From the NCBI GenBank assembly GCA_021372535.1, contig JAJFUH010000049.1, positions 1 to 54,419 of the forward strand: a stretch of 54,419 nt of DNA, given 5' to 3'. The notes beneath the pieces were generated by a model. The model did no database searches and was not told the origin of the DNA. It worked only from the letters and a program-made list of their open reading frames with translations. Shown piece by piece: positions 25,901 to 34,014 of the stretch. Positions within the stretch are counted from its first letter, which is position 1; the number at the start of each line of letters is the position of its first letter. Source of the stretch: a bacterium. Lineage in GTDB: Bacteria > Latescibacterota > Latescibacteria > Latescibacterales > Latescibacteraceae. The translations under genes were made by a program, and so were the position numbers.

Positions 25901-26423
25901 GCAGAGTGAGTTTGTTTCACTGTCGAAGCCGGGTTCTGCCCAGAGCGTCATGCCGCGATGGAATGCTTTTTCTCCCGAGACAGAATCAAAGATAATGAAC
26001 ACCGTGATACAGAATGCACGGTTCATGATCGCAAACGGGCATTCGAGCGCTGAAATAAGGCTCGAACCTCCGAATCTCGGGAAAATGAAACTCGATATCG
26101 TAACCGAAAACTCTAAAGTCACCGGTAAAATCACTGTCGAATCTCATGAAATAAAAGAAATTATTCAGAACAATCTGAGCGGTCTGAAAGATCAGCTCGC
26201 ACAAAGCGGTTTGAAGGTCGAATCGTTTGATGTTCAGGTAGGGCATAACAGCGGCGCCGATGCGTGGGCCAATCGTCAGAATGCCGAAAATATGAACTTT
26301 AATCTGCGCCGTAATGCGAATACCTCCGTAACCGGAACTGCTGAGAAATACGATGTTACCGGAGGAGAAACGGTACTGCGCGGAAAATCTATGAATTCGG
26401 ACTATCTTGATTTATGGATGTAA
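22920..26423 (+). CDS. fliK: Giant flagellar hook-length control protein FliK
   Basis: A 1167-residue FliK, about three times the enteric length (about 400). The first 1000 residues are low-complexity, rich in Thr, Ser, Gly, Asp, Glu and Asn, with no cysteine-rich or repeat structure that I can define. The C-terminal substrate-switch (Flg_hook) domain is at about 1041-1108 with EIRLEPPNLGKMKLDI, VESHEIKEIIQNNL and LAQSGLKVESFDVQV. FliK is exported during hook growth, measures hook length and then makes FlhB switch to filament substrates. It is followed 15 bases later by flgD, and overlaps the motE-like gene by one base. Confidence 0.93.
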   Translation: MIIQPQSAGFESLLNLTPAANETPGSSGEADFASLLSQMIGGTAPQVTLKQPVTGTRSGNCAVSGTPERFRANLVVTSQDGKEMTVPVIITVTEKGEIVITPTNEDIRVVPESYPGAVAQEQPDGENVTGLPGYQEISAYFSDSAALAELVTDDNRMVLMLSTDTGILPGTDGGTSLITDTALADAQPAGFGLMSFGETASENSDATAVTVDSTGSGEKTGFSVLNMDTFNGSIQENNDIIVSENQVIPDTDNTGKSVMNQSTETDRSFTTFNNPEIQNATIFTGDSGDTGIITRDGMFFGNQGSATGASGISTEKPTPVLVLRTGSGDIPVILNNNGAAASDNTAVTMLADLIDSGALVEIILGNNRPDDSENMTVIEEQTGEKSVDPLIFANLAGDERVSLTDTNSEPDNTVFVMGGRNKNIHLMSGISGSDTIADITVEDAPAQPAENTQADVTAAAPDFSGNIQSNAKRLPGGFETVSITTDAYYTPLNTSTNPPEAEINLSGSSVMTSVEINNSPENEETVAVMISRVSGTDSDTGQPTELQDGKSGYVVKPLITLNVTDASPADNRMNPVTVNADNHKTGIDGIRLREAASEGITTETGTDGTVESDTEIPVRESTVSVNDGVSSASEPEDTSVNNRVKTVGIRITRPAGSSRFHVSDSESDLQGMMSSDEGAFPVLSENGNGTSLLTQVDSSRAGRIIVREGTVRTSGELNNVMSADGEKTTVREPVKTGGSFAAESITAAQQNDTGASGVMTSGSVQGDSEFNQIVSSQGTAGLSVQTTDQVDENSTRRESITTQTGEGTFSETSGAGMAAETGESVEGAARKDMKTTATITVTPVKHERIRSDATEATDVSPSKQTMMNGSEISDLSGSVSGTEKPDDQGNSSLSFQGIAVDHKTGHSTGKYHTGARFENTTEQAGAVNGTGVEADGGSPGNTNGGPMGGQAKSTAQTTGTEVIFDFSQENVSVSTNDSANGDDTASGGIIRNDMQSEFVSLSKPGSAQSVMPRWNAFSPETESKIMNTVIQNARFMIANGHSSAEIRLEPPNLGKMKLDIVTENSKVTGKITVESHEIKEIIQNNLSGLKDQLAQSGLKVESFDVQVGHNSGADAWANRQNAENMNFNLRRNANTSVTGTAEKYDVTGGETVLRGKSMNSDYLDLWM

Positions 26424-26438
26424 AGGAGGATTTCAGGT

Positions 26439-27173
26439 ATGTCTTATATCGCAACGGATTATAAATCTAATTTATATACTCCCGAAACTTCTCAGAAATC
26501 GGGATCAATCTGGGGAACGACTGAAGAAACCACGGCAAGTTCCACCCTTAACACGGAAACCCTTGGGAAGGATGATTTTCTCAAGCTCCTTCTTGCACAA
26601 ATGCAGAATCAAGACCCCCTCAATCCCGCCGACAACACTGAATTTGTAGCCCAGCTTGCCCAGTTCAGCACGCTCGAACAACTTACGACCATGAATTCTT
26701 CTCTCACCGAGATGATCGATTTGAACAGCTCGATTACCGGGTCGATCAATAATTCGATGATGGTTAATTTCATGGACAAGTACATTTCCGCCGAATCCGA
26801 CGAATTTGCATATGACGGCAGCACTCCCGTCGATCTCAATTTCGATCTCGATGTGGACATCACGAACGGTAAGGTCGAGGTGCTTGACAGCAGCGACACG
26901 GTTATCCGTACCATAAACCTTGATGAAATGGATGACGGGCTGAATTCGGTGGAATGGGACGGGATGACAAACCGCGGACTTCCCGCCGCAGCGGGAACCT
27001 ATTCATACAAGATAACAGCGTATGATACGGTAGGAAACGATGCGACAGCAACACCAGTATTCATCGGCATGGTTGAAGGAATATCATATAAGGAAGGTAT
27101 GGCGTATCTTGAGGTGAACGGTATTCAGGTGCCGTTTGATAAGGTTAAAAGCATCGTAAATACTCAAGAATAA
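26439..27173 (+). CDS. flgD: Flagellar hook assembly (cap) protein FlgD
   Basis: A 244-residue FlgD, the scaffold at the tip of the growing hook. The N-terminal signature FLKLLLAQMQNQDPLNP and EFVAQLAQFSTLEQL lies at about 47-85. The C-terminal half holds the FlgD Ig-like/tudor part with NSVEWDGMTNRGLPAAAGTYSYKITAYD, a form that is also the source of the domains found in the island proteins. A strong AAAGGAGG site precedes the ATG. fliK, flgD, the TIGR02530-type gene and flgE are the usual order. Confidence 0.95.
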   Translation: MSYIATDYKSNLYTPETSQKSGSIWGTTEETTASSTLNTETLGKDDFLKLLLAQMQNQDPLNPADNTEFVAQLAQFSTLEQLTTMNSSLTEMIDLNSSITGSINNSMMVNFMDKYISAESDEFAYDGSTPVDLNFDLDVDITNGKVEVLDSSDTVIRTINLDEMDDGLNSVEWDGMTNRGLPAAAGTYSYKITAYDTVGNDATATPVFIGMVEGISYKEGMAYLEVNGIQVPFDKVKSIVNTQE

Positions 27174-27208
27174 CAAATAGTTGAGATATCGCCGGAAGGA
27201 GGTGAAAC

Positions 27209-27592
27209 ATGGTAGAGCGGCCGGACATAGCAGGATATGTGGGATCTCTGGGGACAGGCTCCGGTTTGACCAGGATCATACGCTCGGGCCGTGACCTGTC
27301 TTTTGTCGATGTACTCAAGGTACAGCTGGAACGCGAAACAGGAATAACTTTCAGCGCCCATGCGATGGAACGACTGAACGACCGCGGGATAACCTTTGGA
27401 AACAGTGAAATATCCAGGCTCTCCCAGGCTGTTGAAAAGGCTCAGGAAAAAGGAGCGGTTGATTCACTCATCCTTCTCAACGACACGGCTTTGATAGTCA
27501 GCATAAAAAACAAAACGGTTGTGACCGCTCTTTCGGGAGATTCGATAAAGGATAATGTATTTACGAATATTGATAGCGCAGTTATAGCTTAA
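27209..27592 (+). CDS. Flagellar operon protein, TIGR02530 family
   Basis: A 127-residue protein in the usual place between flgD and flgE. The C-terminal part FSAHAMERLNDRGITF...VDSLILLNDTALIVSIKNKTVVTAL matches the family of small flagellar operon proteins known from many Gram-positive and diderm flagellar clusters. Its function is unknown. The N-terminus is less conserved. GGAGG precedes the ATG by a few bases. Confidence 0.85.
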   Translation: MVERPDIAGYVGSLGTGSGLTRIIRSGRDLSFVDVLKVQLERETGITFSAHAMERLNDRGITFGNSEISRLSQAVEKAQEKGAVDSLILLNDTALIVSIKNKTVVTALSGDSIKDNVFTNIDSAVIA

Positions 27593-27679
27593 TAAAACAA
27601 CGGGCCGGACCTCGCGAGAAGGAGGCCCTGCACCGCCGATTGACAGACGCGGTGTTCAGCAAGAAAAGGAGATGTGAAC

Positions 27680-29764
27680 ATGCCAGGGCAGACAATGTCT
27701 ACTGCTGTGAGTGGAATACGAAACCAGCAGGTGTTTATGGATGTTATTGCGAATAACATCTCTAACTCCGGCACCATGGGATTTAAACGGGGCCGGATTA
27801 CCTTCGAGGAATCATTTTATCAGCTTCTTCAGGGTGCATCGAGACCGCCCGGAGATCAGGGCGGTGTCAATCCGCTCCAGCTTGGAAATGGTACATCCAT
27901 CGGCTCCATCGATACCATTCTCACCCAGGGACCGATACAGTCCACCGGCAACACGAGTGACCTTGCGATACGAGGCGACGGATTTTTTGTCGTTTCAGAC
28001 GACCAGCGTTATTTCTATACCAGAGCGGGTTCATTCCAGTGGGATTCCAAGGGCCGTCTTGTTATACCGTTTAATGGTATGAAGGTTCAGGGGAGAATGG
28101 CCGATGAATCCGGAGTGGTCGATGACGGTTCCCCGATAGCGGATATCTCTGTTCCCTTTGGCACCGTCGATCCGGCAAAAACGACAACGAAAGTCAATTT
28201 TGTCGGTAATCTCGATGCTTCGGCTACACCGGTCGGGAATGTTATCAGAACAGGACGTCTCTATTCCCGTGAGATAGCAGGAAGTGCCACCGATGTGAAC
28301 GGCTTATATGCCAGAGGGGATGCGAACCTTCAGATAAGTGGTATGTCTTCACTGTCGACAACCCTCACGGTTAATGTGAATGATGTCGCAACCGGTGAAA
28401 CATCAAAGACTTATACCTATGTAAAGGAGGATACCGGGGCATCGAGTATGGATTTCCACACACTCGACGATCTGATTGCAGAAATCAATCATGATTTCGG
28501 GACTCTTGTTACCGCATCTTTAACAAGCGCGGGAGCCCTTCAGTTTGCCAATAAAGGGAATGCAGCAAATACAATCACTCTGTCGAGCGTGAATTCGGTT
28601 CTCAATAAGGCTATTGCGACTGCGAACGGTGTGGTTGGTGCAAAAACAACCGATGAGTTTTCACATGTGGCAATGGCCGATGATGCCCTGACGACCCTCC
28701 GTAACTCCTCGGGCGTCGATCTGGGACTCAAGCTTACCGATGCAATCACCGTTGATGGCCGTATTGGCGGAGATTCCATTACCACCGCCACAATTAATGT
28801 TGATGACGGTAAGGGAGCAAGCATCACGTACGATGATTACGTAAAAAGCCTCAAGAGCGCGTTTAATATCACCAATGTCAATCCTGTGGAAATTGATCCG
28901 GTGAATGGCGCGCTCATAATCAATGCCGATGGCGGCCTTGACTATGCAATTTCGGCAGTGAATATCAGCACCGGGGGGACGGCAACGGAATTTGACAATG
29001 TTTTCGACGCTACCGTCGGTAACTGGTCTGAAACCCGTGAAGCCTCGGATGTCACTCATTCCGCATCAGTCCGCGTGTTCGATTCACTCGGAAACGCTCA
29101 TACGCTGACAGTTGAGTTCAAGAAGGATGTAACACTTCCCAACCGGTGGCAGTGGAACATATCCGTTCCTTCACCGGCAGAGCTGTCGGGAGGTTACACG
29201 GGATATGTGACGTTCGATAACAATGGCGTCATCGAATCGTTTTCCTATTCGCAGGGTGCGAGCTCGTTTACATTCGACCCCAAGAACGGAGCGGATGTCC
29301 CCGTTGATATCGTGCTCGATTTCGGTACACTCGGGTCGGCTGACGGCATCACCCAGTTTTCCAGCACCAACACGGTTATTGCCCGTGATCAGAACGGATA
29401 TTCTGCCGGTGTGCTGGACAATGTTGTGATTGGTGATGACGGTTCGATCACCGGTCTTTTCACCAACGGCAACTCCCGTAAGATAGCACGACTCGTGCTT
29501 GCCACCTTCAATAATCCCGCCGGTCTTCAGCGGGTTGGCGATAACACCTATGATGTATCGAGCAACTCCGGTCTTGCCATTTACGGATTTGCGGGATCAT
29601 CCATCACCGCTACCATAACTCCCGGCGCTGTTGAGATGTCCAATGTGGATATTGCCGAAGAATTTACCAACATGATCATGGCGCAGCGTATTTTCCAGGC
29701 GAATGCGCGGACTGTGGTGACAACCGATGAAATATTGCAGGAAACAGTCAATATGAAGCGGTAA
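27680..29764 (+). CDS. flgE: Flagellar hook protein FlgE, long form
   Basis: A 694-residue hook subunit, longer than enteric FlgE (about 400). The N-terminal helix TAVSGIRNQQVFMDVIANNISNSGTMGFKRGR and the GDGFFVVSDDQRYFYTRAGSFQWDSKG segment (about 95-125) are conserved, as is the C-terminal SNVDIAEEFTNMIMAQRIFQANARTV helix. The extra length lies in the surface-exposed middle (about 180-450), rich in Thr, Ser, Asp and Gly. ATG 27680 is chosen: AAGGAG is 8 bases upstream, whereas the GTG at 27674 is too close to it. A large dyad, possibly a terminator, follows the stop. Confidence 0.96.
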   Translation: MPGQTMSTAVSGIRNQQVFMDVIANNISNSGTMGFKRGRITFEESFYQLLQGASRPPGDQGGVNPLQLGNGTSIGSIDTILTQGPIQSTGNTSDLAIRGDGFFVVSDDQRYFYTRAGSFQWDSKGRLVIPFNGMKVQGRMADESGVVDDGSPIADISVPFGTVDPAKTTTKVNFVGNLDASATPVGNVIRTGRLYSREIAGSATDVNGLYARGDANLQISGMSSLSTTLTVNVNDVATGETSKTYTYVKEDTGASSMDFHTLDDLIAEINHDFGTLVTASLTSAGALQFANKGNAANTITLSSVNSVLNKAIATANGVVGAKTTDEFSHVAMADDALTTLRNSSGVDLGLKLTDAITVDGRIGGDSITTATINVDDGKGASITYDDYVKSLKSAFNITNVNPVEIDPVNGALIINADGGLDYAISAVNISTGGTATEFDNVFDATVGNWSETREASDVTHSASVRVFDSLGNAHTLTVEFKKDVTLPNRWQWNISVPSPAELSGGYTGYVTFDNNGVIESFSYSQGASSFTFDPKNGADVPVDIVLDFGTLGSADGITQFSSTNTVIARDQNGYSAGVLDNVVIGDDGSITGLFTNGNSRKIARLVLATFNNPAGLQRVGDNTYDVSSNSGLAIYGFAGSSITATITPGAVEMSNVDIAEEFTNMIMAQRIFQANARTVVTTDEILQETVNMKR

Positions 29765-29815
29765 ATTCATATGGTAGTTTAAAATTTTGAATGTATTTTA
29801 GTATAAACGATTAAT

Positions 29816-29859
29816 GGGAAGCCCCGCAGCGATTATGACCATGTCATAAGGGGCTTCCC
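29816..29859. terminator. Nested dyad after flgE, possible terminator
   Basis: GGGAAGCCCC (29816-29825) and GGGGCTTCCC (29850-29859) form a perfect 10-bp stem. The loop itself holds a perfect dyad, TTATGAC-CAT-GTCATAA (29833-29849). The only T-run (about 29874-29879) is some 15 bases after the stem, so termination is possible but the structure may instead be an RNA processing or regulatory element. Confidence 0.5.
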
Positions 29860-29957
29860 GGATACGGAAGAGCTTTTTTATTACCGGGCAGCTTGCAAAA
29901 ACATGAGAATTATGATATTTTACAGTATATGGCCATATTAATCAGTAAGGCGTGACG

Positions 29958-30155
29958 ATGATAAAATTAACACGTTTCAATAATTCGGTGATTGTTGTAA
30001 ATTCTGATCTTATTGAGTTTGTCGAGGAAACTCCCGATACTATTGTTACACTGACAACGGGACAGAAAATCATCATTAAGGAATCTGTCGATGAGGTAAT
30101 CGACAAGGTTACGGCCTATAAGAGACGGATCGCCCATGGGCCTGTATCGGAATAA
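29958..30155 (+). CDS. flbD: FlbD/SwrD family small flagellar protein
   Basis: A 65-residue protein of the FlbD (SwrD/YlzI) family: MIKLTRFNNSVIVVNSDLIEFVEETPDTIVTLTTGQKIIIKESVDEV in sequence, with the usual opening 'IKLTRFN' and 'LTTGQKI' strand. SwrD in Bacillus raises flagellar torque, and the family is usually encoded between flgE and motA, as here. ATG 29958 is chosen over GTG 29952 because AAGG lies about 7 bases before it. motA follows after 12 bases. Confidence 0.9.
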   Translation: MIKLTRFNNSVIVVNSDLIEFVEETPDTIVTLTTGQKIIIKESVDEVIDKVTAYKRRIAHGPVSE

Positions 30156-30167
30156 CAAGGAGCGGGA

Positions 30168-30941
30168 ATGGACCTTGCCACTGTTATAGGGTTTGTGTGC
30201 GGGATAGGATTTGTGCTGTATGGTATTTTAACTAGCGGAAGTCTTCTCCTGTACTGGAATATACCATCCGTATTAATTGTCGTTGGCGGAACCCTCGGTG
30301 CGACGTTTATAAACTACCCGCTCAAGGAGATTCTCGGTGTGCTTAAAGTCGTAAAGAATGCTTTTTTACATACTGAAAAATCCCCGAACGGTATTATTGA
30401 AGTACTGGTTGGTTTTGCTGAAACCGCCCGCCGTGAAGGAATTCTGTCTCTTGAACAGCAGGCGCAGAAGCTCGATGACGATTTTCTCAAAAGTGGTATT
30501 AATCTCGCAGTGGACGGCACCGAACCTGAATATATCAAAGAGATAATGACCACCGAACTTGATTATATTGCAGAACGTCACAAAACCGGAGCTGCAATTT
30601 TCGATGCAATGGCCATGTATGCCCCGGCGTTCGGAATGATCGGAACGCTTGTCGGTCTGATTGCCATGCTCGCGAAAATGGACGATCCTTCGACCATCGG
30701 TCCGAGTATGTCAGTGGCACTCATAACGACTCTCTACGGCGCCTTGATTGCGAATCTTATATGTACACCGATAGCGGGGAAACTTAAAAACCGGTCGGCA
30801 AATGAATTGCTGTTGAAACAGCTCAGTATTGAAGGAATCATGGCCATACAGTCGGGTGACAACCCGCGAATTGTCGAGGGGAAACTGAAAGCATTTCTCG
30901 CCCCTTCGCAGCGATCACAAATGGCAGCGAAAAAACAATAG
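30168..30941 (+). CDS. motA: Flagellar stator protein MotA
   Basis: A 257-residue MotA, the proton (or sodium) channel partner of MotB in the inner membrane. It has four membrane segments: two near the N-terminus (about 3-22 and 30-48) and two near the middle (about 145-165 and 175-200). The large cytoplasmic loop between the second and third holds charged residues that meet FliG, and MYAPAFGMIGTLVGLIAMLAKMDDPSTIGPSMSVALITTLYGA is the typical family stretch, given here in parts. A GGAGCGGG site precedes the ATG. The ion used cannot be told from the sequence. Confidence 0.96.
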   Translation: MDLATVIGFVCGIGFVLYGILTSGSLLLYWNIPSVLIVVGGTLGATFINYPLKEILGVLKVVKNAFLHTEKSPNGIIEVLVGFAETARREGILSLEQQAQKLDDDFLKSGINLAVDGTEPEYIKEIMTTELDYIAERHKTGAAIFDAMAMYAPAFGMIGTLVGLIAMLAKMDDPSTIGPSMSVALITTLYGALIANLICTPIAGKLKNRSANELLLKQLSIEGIMAIQSGDNPRIVEGKLKAFLAPSQRSQMAAKKQ

Positions 30942-30948
30942 GTTACGT

Positions 30949-31662
30949 ATGCCGAGGAAAAAAAAAGAAGATACTCCCCCCGCAGGTTCACCTGCTTATA
31001 TGACTACATATGGGGACCTGATGTCGTTGCTTTTATGTTTCTTTGTGCTTCTTGTATCATTTTCAACAATGGAGATCGAAAAGTTCAAAGCAGCGGCTGC
31101 ATCACTCAAGGGAGCCCTCGGCGCATTGCCTTATCAGACGAAAGTTACGCCCAATCCAATACAGATGCAGCGGCAGACGAAAGCCGGTGAAGAGAAAAGT
31201 CGCTCCAGGAAACGTGAACGTGCGGTATTACAGCTCAGGAAAATCATTCGGGATCAGAATATGAGCAGTATCATCAAGGTCAGTGAAACTCAGGCGGGTG
31301 TACATGTCACTATCGGTGATCCAGCGCTGTTTGACACAGGCAAAACGGAAATCAAGCCTGGTATATTACCTGTTCTGAATAAAATCGTCGAAGTTGTCAG
31401 TTCCGGAGAGGAAGTCATCCGGGTAGAAGGTCATACGGATAACGTACCGATCAAAACATCCCAGTTCAGGAACAACTGGGAACTCTCAATAGGGCGTGCG
31501 TTATCGGTCATATCGTATATCCAGTCGCAACAGGAGAATCTGGACCCCTCGCGGCTTCGTCCCGTAGGATGCGGAGAGTTTCATCCCGTGGCCGCGAATG
31601 ATACGCCTGAAGGTCGGGCATTGAACCGGAGAGTTGAAATTTTTATTGATTTTAATGAATAA
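30949..31662 (+). CDS. motB: Flagellar stator protein MotB
   Basis: A 237-residue MotB with one membrane segment just after the N-terminus (about 22-42) that contains the essential ion-binding Asp23 in TYGDLMSLLLCFFVLL. A linker and plug region follows. The C-terminal OmpA-like peptidoglycan-binding domain has VRVEGHTDNVPI, NNWELSIGRALSVISYI and GEFHPVAANDTPEGRALNRRVEI. It anchors the stator to the cell wall. motB starts 7 bases after motA. Confidence 0.96.
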   Translation: MPRKKKEDTPPAGSPAYMTTYGDLMSLLLCFFVLLVSFSTMEIEKFKAAAASLKGALGALPYQTKVTPNPIQMQRQTKAGEEKSRSRKRERAVLQLRKIIRDQNMSSIIKVSETQAGVHVTIGDPALFDTGKTEIKPGILPVLNKIVEVVSSGEEVIRVEGHTDNVPIKTSQFRNNWELSIGRALSVISYIQSQQENLDPSRLRPVGCGEFHPVAANDTPEGRALNRRVEIFIDFNE

Positions 31663-31728
31663 TTTCTGTCTATTACCGTAAGGGATAAACCGGTTTCCGG
31701 AGTATTATACAGGCTTGGAGGTATGTCC

Positions 31729-32220
31729 ATGGCGGATCGAAATACGATTTTGAAATATATCGTGATAATTCTTGTTATTGTCCTGATTGATATTATTGCC
31801 GGTTTTTTCATAGGCAAGAAGATACTGAACTGGGCATATAAAAGCGAGAATGTGACCGATGTTGCCGGTTCGGAGGATCAGAAAGCGCAGGAGAGCAATG
31901 CTATTCAGGAGCCGCCTGGAACCATGATCCCGCTCGAAGCCATCAATCTGAATCCCGCGCAGTCAAGCGGAGAAATATTTTCGTGCGATATTGTACTCGA
32001 GGCGAAAGCGCCGGAAGTCATTGCAGACATTGGGGTCAGGAATGCCCAGATAATGGACAAAATTTCGAGTTATCTGTCGATGAAAACTGTTCAGGAACTC
32101 TCCGATGCCAAGCAGTGGGAACAGTATCGGAAAGAGATGACCGATCTTGTCAATTCGACACTGACAAGCGGCTCGATCACCAATTTATATATCAAACAGC
32201 GAATTATCCAGTTTCCATAA
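31729..32220 (+). CDS. fliL: Flagellar basal body-associated protein FliL
   Basis: A 163-residue FliL, a single-pass inner-membrane protein (membrane segment about 8-30) with a periplasmic SPFH-like domain. FliL forms a ring round the stator and supports torque. The family-typical part is the IPLEAINLNPAQ stretch and the IMDKISSYLSMKTVQELSDAKQWEQYRKEMTDLVN region. ATG 31729 is chosen because GGAGG (31717-31721) is 7 bases upstream; the ATG at 31723 is too close to it. Confidence 0.9.
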   Translation: MADRNTILKYIVIILVIVLIDIIAGFFIGKKILNWAYKSENVTDVAGSEDQKAQESNAIQEPPGTMIPLEAINLNPAQSSGEIFSCDIVLEAKAPEVIADIGVRNAQIMDKISSYLSMKTVQELSDAKQWEQYRKEMTDLVNSTLTSGSITNLYIKQRIIQFP

Positions 32221-32236
32221 GAGGAGGTGATGTTCT

Positions 32237-33241
32237 GTGGCTGAGATTCTCTCCCAGGAAGAAATAGATGCGCTGCTTTCCGCAGTGTCATACGGGGAGG
32301 ATGTTCAGGTCCAGGCTGAGCCGACCAAAGCGGAAAAATTCATAAATACCTATGACTTCCGTCATCCCGCGCGAGTCAGCAAGGATCAGCTGCGAACTCT
32401 CCAGAACCTGCATGATAATTTTGCACGGCTTCTGAGCGCGACCTTTTCGACACTCCAGCGTGCAGTTATCGAAATCAACCTGGTATCGGTCGATCAGATT
32501 ACATACAGTGAATTCATCATGAGCCTTTCGTCGCCGAGCTGTACTTACACCTTCAGGATGGAACCGCTCGAAGGTGTCGCGATAATCGATTTCAGCCAGT
32601 CGGTGGTTTTCAGCTTTGTCGACAGGCTCTTTGGCGGCAGGGGCACCTCGATAGTCACGGAGCGTGAAATTACCTGGATTGAAAAAAGTGTCATGAATAA
32701 TATCATCAACCGGACTCTTCGTGACCTCGAACGTACCTGGGAAAGAATAATTCCGCTCGAATGTAATGTGGAGATGCTGGAAACCAACCCTGAATTTGTT
32801 CAGGTCGTGCCTGCATCGGAGACTGTCGTGCTTATTTCGTTCGAGCTTAAAAGTGAAAATGTGAGCGGGCTTATCAACCTCTGCTATCCCTATATAACGA
32901 TCGAGCCTATTGCGCTGCGTCTCGGCGGACAGAATCTTGTGAGCTCGGCGAAGGAAGTTCCGCGGGAGGAGCTGGAAAAAAACCGCAGAAGAATAAAAGT
33001 TTTCGATACCACGGTCAAGGCAATCCTCGGAGAGACAAAGCTCTCTCTCAATGAGCTGCTTGACCTCAAACTGGGTGATGTGGTGACACTCGGACGGCGG
33101 TTACATGAAGAAATCGATATTTATGTTGAAAATGAATTGAAATTTCAAGGTCGCGCGGGATTGGTCGGTAAATACAAGGGCATTGAGATTTTATCCCGTA
33201 TTTATAACAGGAAAATAGATCTTTCGGTACCGGAGGACTGA
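32237..33241 (+). CDS. fliM: Flagellar motor switch protein FliM
   Basis: A 334-residue FliM of the C-ring. The N-terminal segment LSQEEIDALLSAVSYGED (about 5-22) is the CheY-P docking motif. The middle domain with GGRGTSIVTEREITWIEKSVMNNII binds FliG, and the C-terminal SpoA domain with LGETKLSLNELLDLKLGDVVTLGR binds FliN. It is expected to transmit chemotaxis signals, although no chemotaxis genes are in the window. GTG 32237 has a strong GAGGAGGTGA site 6 bases before it. Confidence 0.97.
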   Translation: MAEILSQEEIDALLSAVSYGEDVQVQAEPTKAEKFINTYDFRHPARVSKDQLRTLQNLHDNFARLLSATFSTLQRAVIEINLVSVDQITYSEFIMSLSSPSCTYTFRMEPLEGVAIIDFSQSVVFSFVDRLFGGRGTSIVTEREITWIEKSVMNNIINRTLRDLERTWERIIPLECNVEMLETNPEFVQVVPASETVVLISFELKSENVSGLINLCYPYITIEPIALRLGGQNLVSSAKEVPREELEKNRRRIKVFDTTVKAILGETKLSLNELLDLKLGDVVTLGRRLHEEIDIYVENELKFQGRAGLVGKYKGIEILSRIYNRKIDLSVPED

Positions 33242-33245
33242 TAGT

Positions 33246-33890
33246 ATGGTACCCGATGAAAATGAAGAGGCGTTGGGCTCCGAAATTGATGATGCTGCCG
33301 GCGCCGATGAAGCTCTCGAACAGGGAATTCAGGATGTCGATCTGGGCGAGGATGATCTCGAGTCTCAAATGGCTGCGGCAATAGCTGCCGAAGGCGATCA
33401 GGGATTGACCGATGATGATCTGGAAACACAGATGGCCGCGACGATGGCTCTCGAAGGGGAAGCCGATGCCGGAGAGCTCGACCTGGAACAGCAGATGGCA
33501 GCTGCGATGAGTGAGGAAGATTTGGGCAGTATCAGTGAAGGATTGGATTTTGGCGGAGAGGATGAGGAAGCCCAGATTCCTGTAAAACCGCTCTCTTTTC
33601 AGCAGCTTCGGCCATCGGATGAAAGAGCGGACAGGGACAGTATAGACAGGCTGCTCGATGTTTCTCTCAATATTTCGGTTGAACTTGGCCGCAAACAGAT
33701 GCAGATTAAAGATATTCTCAGTCTCGGTCCGGGCAAGATCATCGAACTTGACAAGCTTGCGGGCGAACCGGTCGATCTTCTGGTGAACGGTAAGCTGCTC
33801 GCAAAAGGTGAAGTTGTTGTGGTGGATGAGAACTTCGGCGTCCGTATCACCGACCTGATCGACCCTAAAGACCGAATCAAGATGCTTTAA
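33246..33890 (+). CDS. fliN: Flagellar motor switch protein FliN with acidic 21-residue repeats
   Basis: A 214-residue FliN. The C-terminal SpoA domain (about 133-214) has RLLDVSLNISVELGRKQMQI, LGPGKIIELDKLAGEPVDLLVNG and GEVVVVDENFGVRITD. The N-terminal 130 residues are very acidic and contain three imperfect repeats of 21 residues starting at about 36, 57 and 78, each with the core DLExQMAAxxA. Such extensions are variable in FliN/FliY. No CheC-like phosphatase domain is present, so this is FliN rather than a full FliY. The gene lies 4 bases after fliM. Confidence 0.94.
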   Translation: MVPDENEEALGSEIDDAAGADEALEQGIQDVDLGEDDLESQMAAAIAAEGDQGLTDDDLETQMAATMALEGEADAGELDLEQQMAAAMSEEDLGSISEGLDFGGEDEEAQIPVKPLSFQQLRPSDERADRDSIDRLLDVSLNISVELGRKQMQIKDILSLGPGKIIELDKLAGEPVDLLVNGKLLAKGEVVVVDENFGVRITDLIDPKDRIKML

Positions 33891-34014
33891 TTAATTAGTG
33901 CGGTATGCAGGATATCGGGCACGTGCTTTCCTGTTTCCGCCCTAGCCCGCACAGACATGATGTGACCGGTCGCTGTTCTGATCGTTATTCGTGATTTCCG
34001 AGGAGCGTTCTGTA

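Noticed and set aside
33917-33931. GGGCACGTGCTTTCC as a sigma-54 promoter before fliO
   Set aside because: The -24 part fits but the -12 GC is replaced by CC, and the true sites here are near perfect.
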